Shown here piece by piece: positions 21,908 through 33,900 of a stretch of DNA of 64,000 bases. The stretch is from Adiantum capillus-veneris (taxonomy: Eukaryota; Streptophyta; Polypodiopsida; Polypodiales; Pteridaceae). A model generated the notes under the pieces. That model was not told where the DNA came from. It was given only the letters and a program-made list of their open reading frames with translations, and searched no databases. Numbering within the stretch: position 1 is the stretch's first letter; the number at the start of each line of letters is the position of its first letter. The stretch is taken from positions 61,805,996 to 61,869,995 of the forward strand of contig CM043970.1 in NCBI GenBank assembly GCA_014529385.2, in the 5' to 3' direction. Both the position numbers and the translations under genes were made by a program.

Positions 21908-22360
21908 CACATTAGGGAAAATTTGGACTCATAAAGGGGCTTTACAAGGAGTTTGACTTCCTCTCTCATGTCTAAAACGGCATGCGGTAAAATTTTTGCA
22001 AATCAACTCTAAACTTGGCAAAGATTTGGAAATTAGAATCTACTCTTCAAGCTCTTTCTATTGATATATAGCACGCCACAAGATACCTCATATTTTGAAA
22101 GATTCTATTTTTGACTCTCTTGTGATGTGACAACTCCATCTAGAATCTAGACAATCAAAAATCGAATCTTTCAAAATATGAGGAATCTCATGGCGTGCTA
22201 TATATCAATAGAAAGATCTTGAAGAGTAGAATCTAATTGTCAAATCTCCGCCAAGTTTAGAGTTGATTTGCAAAAATTTTACCCATGCCTTTTTTGGACA
22301 CAAGAGAGGAAGTCAAACTCCTTATAAGGCCCCTTTGTGAGTCCAAATTTCCTTAATGTG
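21908..22360. mobile_element. Foldback (palindromic) element, 453 bp
   Basis: Two arms of about 200 bp (from 21908, CACATTAGGG, and ending 22360, CCTTAATGTG) are reverse complements with scattered differences and a short centre near 22115-22160. There is no coding capacity. It is inserted within the gypsy integrase and related to copies at 23547-24014 and 16282-16430. A target duplication was not resolved. Confidence 0.85.
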
Positions 22361-22499
22361 AGTTCTTAGAGCAACTAGAGGACTTAGAACACCTAGATAA
22401 ATAGAGATTATGACCATAACACATATATATGCAAAAAAGCAAAAACAAAAATAGTTATTGGATTCACATTTGCTAACTAAAGTCTTCAAATAAGGGAAT

Positions 22500-22640
22500 C
22501 TGGTATTGGTTTACTCCTTGAAACAACACATTCCAAACTTCAAGAAAAAGGGACACGGTACTTATGTGATTGAGAATGTTTTGCCCAATGGGGTCATTAA
22601 ACTAGCTACCTTAGATGGAGAAGTTATGGAAAATTAGATT
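22500..22640 (+). pseudogene. Gypsy integrase C-terminal module
   Basis: GTYVIENVLPNGVIKLATLD (GPYVI-type motif) follows the foldback element and belongs to the same integrase. A stop follows at about 22635. Confidence 0.7.
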
Positions 22641-22869
22641 AGTGGATGTCCTCTTTGTTGATACCATCTACTATTAAGTAATGACCTTTTGCAAAGACTG
22701 CATGCTATAAAAGAACACAAGCTAACTACAACATGTGGTTGAAGAAGCTCAAGAAGAAGCACGTATTCGAATTTTGAAGTCAAAAGCTTCAATGCACCCA
22801 ATTCCTTAAGTTTTGCCACTCAATGCCCTTCAGATTCACCGTCACTAATTTAATCAATCTTTACCAAAG

Positions 22870-23290
22870 ATGAAGTTGAAACAGATGATGAGTGGTTGGA
22901 TGGATTAGATATGAGAATAAAAATTACCCTAAAAGATGGATTCAAGGTCAAATCATTAGCTGACATAGGTGCATGACTCAATTTTGTGAACTATTTGACG
23001 TACAAAAGAGCGCGTACAAAAGAGCAACAATCCAACATCTAGAATACTGCAAAGGTAAAGGCAAGGGCTATCACAAAGAATACACAACAACATTGGGTTT
23101 TATTAAACTTAGCATCTTTGTGCATGGATTTCTATGCCCATACACATTTTTCTACATTCTTGATAAGATTATAAACAAAGATATTGTACTAGGAGCTCCT
23201 TGGATGAGAACTTATAAAGCTATCTAGGATTGGGATGCTAAAATTCCTGAGCTAACACTCAAAGGTGGACAATTGCATATACATTTTCTC
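22870..23290 (+). pseudogene. Second aspartic protease-like remnant
   Basis: Downstream of the integrase the plus strand reads KITLKDGFKVKSLADIGA, a stop, LNFVNY, then GFIKLSIFVHGFLCPYTFFY and KDIVLGAPWMRTYKAI, resembling the D-S/T-G-A and ILGRPW halves of a gypsy protease. It may be the start of another element fused here, or a downstream gene of the same element. The active-site Ser reads as Ile, and a stop follows. Confidence 0.55.
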
Positions 23291-23546
23291 ATAGCTGTGA
23301 AGAGTGGAAAGCCGCTCTCAAAACTCCACAACTACCAGAAATTAAGAGCATATCAAACCCAGTGTCCACTATTTGACACCAAATCCATCCTCATAATACC
23401 GACATGCAAGGAACAAGGCAATTTTGGGTACCAAAAACCCAACTTACCAACAATACTAGGAAAGTTTTGGTGCCTAAACAACTATTGAACACTTAGAAGT
23501 ATTCCTTAGTTACATCTCCCTATCAAACTCAACAACAGACACCAAA
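23291..23546. other. Unassigned stretch
   Basis: The plus-strand open frame continues for about 70 codons (23273-23488) without a recognised motif, then noncoding sequence. It is probably part of the retroelement remnant on its left. Confidence 0.4.
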
Positions 23547-24014
23547 CATTAGGGAAATTTTGGACTCTTAAATCAGCCCTGTAAGGACTTTGACTTTCTC
23601 CCTCTTGTCCAAAATGGGTGTACGGTTCAAACTTTACAAATGAAATCAAAGCTTGTCAAACCTTTTGGATTTAGAATGTACTCATCAAGATCTATCTATT
23701 GATATATAGCATGCCATCAGATTCCTTATATTCTAGAAGATTCCATTTTTTTAATGTGGCAACTCCCTCTCATAAATGGAATCTCTCCCCACATTTTAGC
23801 TTTAGTGGATTGGCCATAACTTCTACAATCAACTCCAAATTTGTTGGAGTTTGGGGATTTAGAACCCACTTTCTAAGATCTTTTCAATGATATATTGGGT
23901 TATAGGGTTTTGACAAAGTGTTAATGTACTTCACCAAGTTGCCCACTTTGGACAAAAGAGGCAAAGTCAAACGTCCTTAAAGGGCCACTTTGAGAGTTCA
24001 AATATTCCCTAATG
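23547..24014. mobile_element. Foldback (palindromic) element, 468 bp
   Basis: It starts CATTAGGGAAA at 23547 and ends TTCCCTAATG at 24014, with arms of about 230 bp that are diverged reverse complements meeting near 23780 (AATGGAATC). It shares end sequence and arm motifs with the element at 21908-22360. It has no coding capacity. Confidence 0.8.
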
Positions 24015-24442
24015 GTCACAGCCACTTCAATGGATATAATAGCCCAAGCATCAACCTGAATCCAAGCCCAAACCAAAGACTATATGAAAATGGAAAATCA
24101 AGGCAAAACCATGAGCAGTCATGTACCAATGGGTAACAAACCTACAACCATTACCAACAAAACCATCATCTATAGTGCCACATGATGCCAGAGCTACTAA
24201 TACTGATTGTAAGTAAAATAAAATCAAGGAACAAGCACAATGACTTCAAGATCTTCTCTTCAAGATACTCAACCAATAGAATAATTCACCATCAATAGCC
24301 CTTGAGATCACTGCTCAAGACACACCACTTGCATCGCATAGTGTTTCAAATTACATTGACTTTAGTAGCATGGTAGAGCCAAGCTCGGCTAGGCATAGAC
24401 ACGACTTTGTTGCCCATGCATTGCACAACCTGGGCTACCTCT
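24015..24442. other. Unassigned spacer
   Basis: No gene, RNA or repeat was recognised between the foldback element and the left LTR. Confidence 0.5.
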
Positions 24443-26051
24443 TGTCATACTAACTAATATCTAATTCTCCTAAATTATTTTCTCATGTTAAACTGATCAT
24501 TTAATATGGGGAAGTGCCAGGGGATACAAAGCTAGAATATTCATTAAGCTAGCAGACTAGCCAGATTAGGGATCCAAAGGAGGCAAAATAGGGATCCAAA
24601 GGGGGGGGGGGGGGGGCATCTGCAAAAGAACAATGTGCAACAATGGGATCCAAAGACCTTAAGGTTCAGCCCAATAAGACTTCCAAAATGCTAAGGTTCC
24701 AAAATTCAAAGCTAAGTCCAAATGGTCAAGCTTAGTGGAATTGGATGCTTTGTGAGTGTACAAAAAAGTCTTCAAGACTCCTACATAGGAGGGAGCTAGC
24801 CCTGTAAGTAGGGGATGAGAGAGAAACATGCACACACACAATCACAGGATCCCTTTACACAAAGGTAATAGGGGACACATGTCAGCACCATAGCCCAGTT
24901 GCCCACCCACAAGGTGCACTCAAATCCTATTGGATGTCCATAGAGATGGAACAATGAGAATTAGGCTAGAGTAAATCTAGTTTAATTCATTTAAAAACAC
25001 TTGATAAAATAACCAATAAGAATTAAGCTCTCTAGAAGACTACTGGACAATCTCCCAAGGGGTCCAATGAGCATTCAGTAGCCCAATGGCTTGCCTGCTT
25101 CCTATTGGTCAGAAGAAAAAGGGTTTCAATGAGAGTTTAATTGATTTATTTAATTACCTAAAGCTCTCACAAAAGGGGAAAAGGGGACACATGTCACAAG
25201 GCTATCACTTATGCTTCTCAATCTTCATTGGCTAAGCTTTGCAGGGTCCAATGGGGTGCCAACAAGAGTAATTTGCAAGAGGGGTCAACCAAGAGAGAGA
25301 GGGGGCTGATTTTGGCAAGGCATTATCACACACACAATCACACAATCACATGTGTGAATCAAGAAGACTCTCTCTCTCTCTCTCCTTCTCAAGCTTTAAT
25401 GGAAAGCCCATCACCTACTCCAAGCTTTTGACAAGGGAGGCCTACACCAACAACTCTTGGCTTTGTGATGCAAATCCAACCAAGAGCCAAGCTTCAATGC
25501 ATGCTCATCTCCTCTACCATGCTAATTACTAAGCTGTGCTAAGCTATTTTGAGTGATTAAGTGAGGAGATATACTTCTTTCTCGTAAGACTACTCCTTCC
25601 TCTCAATCTACTCTCATACCCCACTAGCTCTCACCATCTTTGAAGGTGTGTGAGGTCTTGGATCTGAGACCGTGAGGGAATTGATGTTGTGTTTTATAAG
25701 TGTTTGCTTAGTGCTTGAAGTTTCCATCTTCATTTCACTAGCTAGTTATTGAAGGAGCACAAAGAATTGTATCATAAAAATGTCTCCCTTGATGGGGGAA
25801 ACCTATAATACAAAGCCTTTTGGAGGGGGGGCCGTCTCCATATAAATCCGGTCCTCAACTATTTTCAATAGCTTAATTTCTCTCTCTTTTGAAGTATTGT
25901 TCATGCCTAACTAACTAGGTGTTATGCTTTTTGTTGCTCTCTCTATCCAAGCATTCTTGCTATGGTCATTAGGAATCTATTCTAATGAAATGCTCACTAT
26001 GTTCATGATATTTTCCACTATACACAAGTTACTAGGCCATTAAATGTTGCA
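24443..26051 (+). mobile_element. 5' LTR
   Basis: Starts TGTCATAC and ends TGTTGCA, one base before the PBS. It contains a poly-G run (24600-24616), a short CA repeat near 24831-24840 and a CT repeat near 25370-25384. The same landmarks, with altered repeat lengths, occur in the 3' LTR. Confidence 0.9.
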
Positions 26052-26052
26052 T

Positions 26053-26064
26053 TGGTATTAGAGC
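26053..26064 (+). promoter_or_regulatory. Primer-binding site (initiator tRNA-Met type)
   Basis: TGGTATTAGAGC lies one base after the LTR end. Plant retroelements commonly use TGGTATCAGAGC, complementary to initiator tRNA-Met, so this copy has a single C-to-T difference. Confidence 0.88.
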
Positions 26065-26451
26065 ACAAGGTTTCTCTTTTCTTGCTCAAGAAGTGACATC
26101 CTCAAGCTACCTATAAATGGTTGGTACTATTAATTGCAATTGAGTAAGTAGAATATGGATTTTTCAGCCTTGCAATGCGCCTGCCTTTGTGCAGATAAAG
26201 AAGCATCACCATCGAGAGCTATTGTCTTAATAGTGGAGTCCTATGGGGCTTGCCTATTTCTTAACCACTATTGAGCTATTAGAAGCTTGACAGGAGTCGG
26301 TCTTGTTTTGGTGTTGAAAGACCCTCTCTTCTATTTCTTGCAATTAATGATATTCGAGCCACGAGTATAGTAGCTTGAGTGCTTTTTTAAAAGGGTAAAG
26401 AGGAGCAACAACTAGGTCTTGAAGTGCCAAGGTACACCTAAAAATTGTTAG

Positions 26452-28010
26452 ATGGATGACAATAGTAAAGAGAGTGAAATTAATGTTGAGAGTTTTGATT
26501 TTTCTAATGAGCGGGCTACTAATGATGCCCCTATGCTTGTTATAGTACCTTCTTTCTAAGATTCAACTAGCCATGGGAAATCCATCCCTCTAAAGTAAAG
26601 TGCAACGGCTGCTTCATACTCATGGGATTCTCCAAACTCCCCACCATGATCAGAGAGTACCTAGAAGCCTCCTTGTGAGACTTTCAAAAGAGGCCTTTCT
26701 CCGATTCGGGAAGAAGAAGAGAATCCATACGAAGGGCTCAAAAATTTGCTTCTTGATGACCCACCTCCTTCACAAAGGAGAACTCAAGAGCCCCCACCAA
26801 AGGAACAAGAAAGAAGTGAGTCTCTTGCCACCTCGGCGGAGATGACTCCACATGAAGACGGCGGGCAAAACACTCTCCATCACCTCCTAAACGGAGAAGA
26901 CCATCACACACCTCTCCACACCATAATTCAAAGAGGGATGATAAAAAGCAAGAGAAGAAAAAGGCAAGAAAGAGGTCACCCTCTTCTCCATCTTCTTCAT
27001 CCTCTTCCTCTTAAGAAGAAAGTGATGGTGCAGACAAGGAGGAACAAGGCAAGAAAAAGGCAAGAAAGAGGTCACCCTCTTCTCCATCTTCCTCAAATTC
27101 TTCATCTTCTGAAGAAAGTGATGGTGCAACTTTTGAACCATTAAAAAGAAGAGGCCATAGGAAATCCTATGCCACATGGAAGAGATCATCCAAGCTCAAG
27201 AAGTTCAAAGAGGGAGAAAAGAGCATCTCTTTCCTTACCTATGATGGCACCTTTGGTGCTACGGACAAAGTCTTGGCTTTCATCCAACAATTCAATGCGG
27301 CGTTTGGAGATGATAGCTTCATGGAGTCCTCTAAGCTACACCATGTACCTATACACTTTCAAAAATCTGCTAAGCAATGGTGGTCTAGCCTACGGGCAAA
27401 TGGCAAAGCTCCACGAACATAGAAATCTTTATGAGCTTCCATCATGAAGCAATTTTTGGCCACCGATGCAAAAGACAAAGTACTCATTGAATGTTGAATC
27501 TTGAAGCTCTCTCCCTACGAATCCATTCACAAATATGTAGACAAGTTTTGGGACTTACATCTCAAAGCCACAAAGGATTTTAAAGAGCAAAAGAAACAAT
27601 TTTGTTCAGGCTTAACTGAAGAAATGGCAAAGTATGTCAACTCCCAAAGGCCACGCACCATATCTGTGGTCATACACCATACTATGATTGCTTCTTGAAC
27701 CAATTTCTAAACAGGGGCTAAGAGAAATCTTAAGCCCACGGAAAACAAGGGTTCCAATGAGCCTAAGGAGAAGGACAATGTCCAAAAGTCTCTTAAGGGC
27801 AATTCCAATAACAACAAAGCTAAGGAGAAGGGAGTTTACAAAGGCAAAAACAAACTCTCTCCTGAAGAGCTTGAGCGTTATCGCAAGGATAACCGTTGTT
27901 TCAAATGCAGGGAGCAAGGGCATGCATACCGTGCTTTCCCCCAAAAGAACACCTGCAATGTGACTCCCAGACCTACCTTGGTCAAAATCCAAGAAGAGGA
28001 ATCTCACCAC
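26452..28010 (+). pseudogene. Gypsy gag with zinc knuckle (broken)
   Basis: Starts MDDNSKESEINVESFDF at 26452. A Ser/Pro/Glu-rich region is followed by the retrotransposon gag core: SFLTYDGTFGATDKVLAFIQ, SSKLHHVPIHFQKSAKQWW, YESIHKYVDKFWDLH. A degenerate zinc knuckle follows (CFKCREQGHAYRAF near 27900), whose last Cys is Phe. Stops near 26560, 27420 and 27700 and frame changes break it. Gag would form the particle that packages the RNA. Confidence 0.82.
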
Positions 28011-28375
28011 AAAGGATCTCCTCTATGCCATGCTTGGGGAAAGGTAAGAGGACATGATGCTTTTATTATCTTTGACCCTAGTTCTACTCACAATTTCATA
28101 TCCAAAGAGTTGGCCATCAAGCTAGGCATCCAAGCCTATGAGATGGGAGATGTCCTAACCGTAGATGGTGCTTTCAAGGGGCAAGAAGCTTGAGTCACTC
28201 CCTTAATCGAGAAATTGAGGCTGCATGTCCAAAGCTATGTGGACAAAGAGAATTTCTTTATCCTCCTCCCAAGCACGCGGATGTAATCCTAGGGGCACCA
28301 TGGTTTGATTGCATGGCTGCCAATGTTAAATTCCCTGAAAGGAAAATCTACTTTAGGTTCAAAAAAAAAATATGT
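28010..28375 (+). pseudogene. Gypsy aspartic protease (broken)
   Basis: GHDAFIIFDPSSTHNFISKE holds the active-site region, where D-P-S-S replaces the canonical D-S/T-G. The closing motif is ADVILGAPWFDCMAANVKF. A stop and frameshift lie near 28192. D-P-G/S-S variants are seen in related plant gypsy elements, so the motif alone does not prove loss, but the frameshift does. Confidence 0.82.
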
Positions 28376-29400
28376 ACATAGATGCTAAGGAGTTGGGTAA
28401 CACCATACCCATTGTACATACGCAAGCTTTCAATAAGTCAATAACGATCTCTATTTCCGTGTACATAATTTTTGTTAAAGATTCTCAAAATGAACCTAAT
28501 GCTTTAGCAAAAGAAAATATAAACAATCACAAGGAGCTAGAGTTATCCAATTTTCTCAAGGGATTTCAAGATGTTTTTATTGACGAAATCCCTTGTGAAC
28601 TACCTCCTAAAGGAGGCAATGATGACCATGCAATTGAACTTCTTCCAGGAAGTTCACCACCCAATAAACCTCCTTCTAGAGTTTCTCAAGCTCAACAAGA
28701 GGAGATTATGCGACAAGTGCATGAGTTAGTTGAGAAGGGCATGGTTAGGCCTAGCTCGTCTCCATTTTGCTCACCCGTGTTATTAGTGCAAAAGAAAGAC
28801 GGCACATATCGTATGTGTGTCAACTATAGAGCACTAAATAGGATCACTATCAAGAATAGGTTTCCCGTTCCATGGGTACAAGACCTATTTGATAAGCTAC
28901 AAGGGTCTACCTACTTCAGTAGGATTGACCTAAAAAATGGCTACCATCAAATAAGGATAGTTGATCAAGATATTGTAAAGACCACATTTTGCACTACGTT
29001 TGGTCTCTACGAATACAGTGTCATGCCTTTTGGCTTGACCGTTGCACCAACCACATTCAACCGCTTGATGGAGAAGCTATTCAGGCCTCACTGAACCTTT
29101 ATTGGAGTGTTTTTTGATGATATAATCATATACTCTAATTCATTAGAAGAACACAAGAAACACCTCTAGGTAATATTTCAAGTCTTAAGAGAGAATAAAC
29201 TTTATGTTAATAGAAAGAAAAGTGTATTTTTCTTGCAAGAGATTCAGTATTTAGGTCACATTATCTCTCAAGATGGCATCCAAATGGATCCATCAAAGTT
29301 AGAGGTAATAAAAGATGGCCTAATCAAAGGAATATTCATGAACTCAGAAGCTTTATCGGTATGTGTGCATACTATAGAATCTTCATAGAAAAGTTCTCAC
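28372..29400 (+). pseudogene. Gypsy reverse transcriptase, nearly full then truncated
   Basis: A 240-codon frame has ELVEKGMVRPSSSPFCSPVL, KKDGTYRMCVNYRALNRITI, STYFSRIDLKNGYHQIRI (first Asp) and YSVMPFGLTVAPTTFNRL. After a stop at 29092 the same strand continues with the catalytic box VFFDDIIIYSNS and QYLGHIISQDGIQMDPSKL. Homology ends near 29400, about 50 bp before the 3' LTR, so RNase H and integrase were lost. Confidence 0.88.
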
Positions 29401-29451
29401 AAATTGCGGGACCATTACATGACCTAACAAAGAAAAACATTAGAGAGGTAA

Positions 29452-29833
29452 TGTCATAATAACTAATATCTAATTCTCCTAGATGGTTTTCTCATGTTAA
29501 ACTGATCATTTAATATGGGGAAGTGCAAGGGGAGAAAAAGCTAGAATATTGGTTAAGCTAGCAGACCTGCCACAATATGGATCCAAAAAAGAGAAAATAG
29601 GGATCCAAAGGGGGCAAGGGGGGCATCTACAAAAGATCAATGTGCAACAATGGGCTCCAGAGACCTTAAGGTTCAGCCCATTAAGACTTCTAAAATGCTA
29701 AGGCTCCAAAATTCAAAGGTAAGTCCAAATGGTCAAGCTTACTGGAATTGGATGCTTTGTGAGTGTACAAAAAAGTCTTCAAGACTCCTACATAGGAGGG
29801 AGCTAGCCCTGTAAGTAGGGGATGAGAGAGAAA

Positions 29834-29865
<32 letters not shown>

Positions 29866-31067
29866 GGCTCCCTTTACACAAAGGGAATAGGGGACACATG
29901 ACAGCTCCCTAGCCCAATTTCTCCACAAGGTGCACTCAAATCCTATTGGATGTCCATAGAGGTGGACCAATGAGAATTAGGCTAGAGTAAAATATAGTGT
30001 AATTCATTTAAAAACACTCGATAAAAGAAACAATAAGAATTAAGCTCTCTAGAAGATTATTGAACAGTCTCCCAAGGGGTCCAATGAGCATTCAGTAGCC
30101 CAATGGCTTGCCTGCTTCCTATTGGCCAGAAGACAAAGGGGTCCAATGAGAGTTTAATTGATTTATTTAATTACCTAAATCTCTCACAAAAGGGGAAAGG
30201 GGACACATGTCACAAGTCTATCACTTATGCTTCTCAATCTTCATTGGCTAAGATTTGCAGGGTCCAATGGGGTGCCAGCAAGAGTAATTTGCAAGAGTGG
30301 TTGACCAAGAGAGAGAGGGGACTGATTTTGGCAAGGCATTATCACACACACACACACACACACACAATCTCATGTGTGAAGCAAGAAGACCCTCTCTCTC
30401 CTTCTCAAGCTTTAATGTAACGCCCATCACCTACTCCAATCTTGTGACAAGGGAGGCCTACACCAACAACTCTTGGATTTGTGATGCAAATCCAACCAAG
30501 AGCCAAGCTTCAATGCATGCTCATCTCCTCTACCATGCTAATTACTAAGCTATGCTAAGCTATTATGAGTGATTAAGTGAGGAGATATACTACGTTCTCG
30601 TAAGACTACTCCTTCTTCCTCTCAATCTACTCTCATACCCCACTAGCTCTCACCATCTTCAAAGGTGAGGTCTTGGGTCTGAGACCGTGAGGGAATTGAT
30701 GTTGTGATTTATAAGTGTTTGCTTAGTGCTTGATGTTTCCATCTTCATTGCACTAGCTAGTTATTGAAGGAGCACAAAGAATTGTATTGGAAAATGTCTC
30801 CCTTGATGGGGGAAACCTATAATACAAAGCCTTTTAGAGGGGGGACTGGCTCCATGTAAATCCAGTCCTCAATTGTTGTCAATAGCTTAATTTCTCTCTC
30901 TTTTGAAGTATTGTTCATGCCTATCTAACTAGGTGTTATGATTTTTGTTGCTCTCTCTCCATCCAAGCACTCTTGCTATGCTCATTAGTAATCTATTCTA
31001 ATGAAATTCTCACTATGTTCATGATATTTTCCGCTATACACAAGTTACGAGGCCATTACATGTTACA
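29452..31067 (+). mobile_element. 3' LTR
   Basis: Starts TGTCATAA after AGAGAGGTAA (weak purine tract) and ends TGTTACA. It is a copy of 24443-26051 with small indels and different lengths of the CA and CT repeats. Confidence 0.9.
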
Positions 31068-33521
31068 GATCTTGTTGTCTTGGAGGACTCATGCAAGGAG
31101 GGAGGGAGGCATTCTTAATGCAAACCAAGATATTTGAAGTAAACTAGGAAAAGGGCAATGTTTTGAAGTGCTTGTTAATGTTTGGATTTTTTTAACTCAA
31201 AAGTAAGATGCCCTTATAAGTAAACAGAGTTGGGAATATGTAATATGATAATCCCTAGTTGTGCGTGCAAATCCCCGTGTAAATATCACAAAAAAAGCCA
31301 AAAATGCTATGATTTTCACTCGTTTTCGTGTTTTTTGGCAAAAAAGTGATCAAAATGGAGAAAACCACCCAAATATGACCAACTACTAAAATTGGGTGTG
31401 TTACTGTATTTTTGGGCTTGGAGTTCTATTTTTTAGAGCGAGTTTGTAGCTTTCTTTTAATTTTCTTTATAGAGAGGTACAAAATAACAAATAAATTCCA
31501 AACATATTCAAATGGAAAAATGTAAGAGACCATGATGATCAGCAAGCAGAGACAAACAATCAAGTCAAATCTTGCGTGATTTTGAGGATGGTGACAAAAG
31601 GCCTAAATTTAGGCCACAATGCTTGATTTTGCAAAACCTTAAAAAATGGAGCAATCGGAATCCAAATGAAGAAATTTTTAGAAGGAAAGCCTATTTTGCA
31701 ACCTAGTGGGAATAACTAGGGGTTTGAGAGGAAATGACTCAAGAAGCCCAGGTATGTAGTCAAGGTAGGCTAAAAGTAAACTCATTTTGGAGCTCTTGGC
31801 AACCTTTATATGCACTTCTCTAGCGACACACGAGACATGAGGATGAGTTCCTAACCTAGTAATGAATGTTTCTAATCATGTCTTTGAGACCAGGGTAGCT
31901 CAAAAAAACGTTAGGTTAGAAGAATCTCCCCAGGAAAAAGCGAATGTAGAAATGATTATAACGACCGGCTCAACACACCAAAAGTTATCAAACTTGATAG
32001 GGGACACACCAATGAACAATAGAACATTCCCAAGTGACTAGATGACCATTTGACCGGGGTCAATGACCGGGGTCAAGGGGATCCTAAAATAATGATCTCA
32101 ATTTTGGCTCGAGATCGGAATTCAATTTTGACTTCGCAAATTTATTTTCTATAGGTAATCTAAACAATGTACCAAAGTGGAACTTAAAGGAATCATCATT
32201 TGATACATATGGTAATAAAAAATTGCTCGATGGATGACAAAGCATCATCTTTGACCTACGAAAACAAATAAACTCCAAAATATATGAGACTTGAAAGGAT
32301 ACATCCAGGTTACCTTAGGGATACACCCATATGCCTGGAGTGAAGAAAACAACCGCCACCAAGTGCCAAAACCAACAACCACCAAAGTCAGAGTGCCAAG
32401 TGTTAAAATGGTGTTATGGGCTTAGAAAATGGCCAAACAAGAGCTAAGTATTACTTACTAGGGGTTTAGGATGAGTGTAGGTCTTGAAAAAGCTAACTAG
32501 GTCAAAATTTGCATGTCTAAATATAAATCACGATTATTATCTCTAGGGCTAAATTGGGCCCCAATTGGCATTTTTTCACTATAGCACCCTTCCACATGTT
32601 GTATTATAGCCAAAACCCATGTGTTGCACAAAATTCACCTCCTCAATGATTTTAGGGCCAAAAAAATCACTCACTCTGTACAAAGCCAAAATTTGGCATA
32701 AGAAAGTACTCATGAGTCCAAAAAATTAGAAAAGCACATTCAGGGCATGGAGGCATGATGGCCAAACACCTAGTAGCATAAAAATTCCAAAAAGTTAAAA
32801 AATTCTGACCACAATAGAAAGAAAGGACTTGACTTTGCAATTTTTGGTCACCATCAGCTCAATCACCCTCTTTCAAGCCCACACCAAATTTCAAGCCAAA
32901 TGGACATTTCAAGAGTTTGCATCATCACTTTTTTGAAAAAGAAGCTGGCCAAAATTTGGTGTTCTTACATCCGAATATCTCCAAAAGTTGAATCCTACCA
33001 CTTTCCAATTCCCTTGACCCAAGTGCATAGCCAAAACCCAAAAATGAAGCAATAATCATAGTCAAGATAATAATTGCAATTATTATCTATCCTTGAAAAT
33101 TTTACCTGAAACGTCTTTTTTGTGCTTACACTTCAATGTTTTTATAGCTTCTAGTAGTAATATCTTGGCTTTCAACTTGAAATTGATCAATCACAACTCA
33201 ATTGGGGAAAAGTATAGTAATTCGACGAAATGTCCCTAATTGTGGATTCATATCTAATTTCAATGCAAAGCTTGCTGGCAGCAAAAAAAAAGAAGTCAAT
33301 GAAGCAAAGATTGCAAGAGCTACCCCCCTACTAGCTACAAGTGGAATCTATAGGGGTAGCTAAGAAGACTTATACAAGAGAAGTACATGAAAATAAATTC
33401 AAGGAATTAGTATATCACCATCCTTGATACCAATGCACATGACCAACGGTTGCAAATGCAACTTGATGTCTGCAACGTGCAAGTGACATAAGCAAAGGCT
33501 TGACTTAAATATCAAAGTGAG
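31068..33521. other. 2.4 kb without recognised gene
   Basis: AT-rich sequence with only short open frames. I see a small direct duplication (GACCGGGGTCAA twice near 32053-32078) and no domain, RNA gene or transposon end. It may be degraded retroelement noncoding DNA. Confidence 0.5.
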
Positions 33522-33900
33522 ATGCTAAACAAGTTGAAATCAAATCTCATAGAGTTCACACTCCAAGGTTTAGACCTTGCCTATCAAGAAATGGAAAAGC
33601 AGTGCAAGGATCTAGAGATTGAACTAAAACTAGAATGGATACAAAGAAGAGAGCTATCACTGACCAACTACTTCAATTGTTTTGGCATATCCATCTTTAC
33701 CTCCCACCCGGCTCGTTTCACGTCAGGTTCACCAGGTTGCCAAGGGATAATGGGTTCACGAGGTGAGCCGCGGACTGCTTTTTGTGGGATATAAGAGAGA
33801 CAAGATGCACGACAAAAGGCAAAAGACTCTGAAGACACTTTAAATGCTTACAATCTGACAATTGAAATGTTTGAAGCTACTAATGATTAGCTGAAGTGGA
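33522..33900 (+). pseudogene. Charged, probably coiled-coil fragment
   Basis: The plus-strand frame LDLAYQEMEKQCKDLEIELK is followed by a GC-richer stretch (about 33690-33805), after which the sequence resumes as ERQDARQKAKDSEDTLNAYN. The two charged parts read like one helical region interrupted by the GC-rich segment. Family unknown; it could be gag-like retroelement sequence. No start or end of a gene could be set. Confidence 0.35.

Larger units (their letters stand above)
16786..22640 (+). mobile_element. Second, heavily decayed Ty3/gypsy element
   Basis: Plus-strand order is gag-like region, protease, RT, RNase H, two zinc modules, integrase and integrase C-terminus. Many stops and frameshifts break every domain. 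A foldback element (21908-22360) is inserted between the integrase core and its C-terminal module. No LTRs were recognised. It starts abruptly next to the preceding minus-strand gypsy. Confidence 0.82.
24443..31067 (+). mobile_element. LTR retroelement (Ty3/gypsy) with both LTRs, internally deleted
   Basis: Two direct repeats of about 1.61 kb (24443-26051 and 29452-31067) have TG...CA ends and flank a 3.4 kb interior. The interior carries a PBS, gag, protease and RT on the plus strand, but RNase H and integrase are missing and stops are present, so the element is nonautonomous. The five bases flanking the LTRs (CCTCT and GATCT) do not match, so no target duplication is evident. Confidence 0.92.

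Noticed and set aside
26053-26064. tRNA-Met-like sequence considered as a tRNA gene fragment
   Set aside because: Only the 12-base primer-binding complement is present, directly after the LTR, so it is a PBS and not a tRNA gene.
26600-27189. Several His/Pro/Arg-rich alternative frames within gag
   Set aside because: They are shadows of the Ser/Glu-rich gag frame in the same interval.
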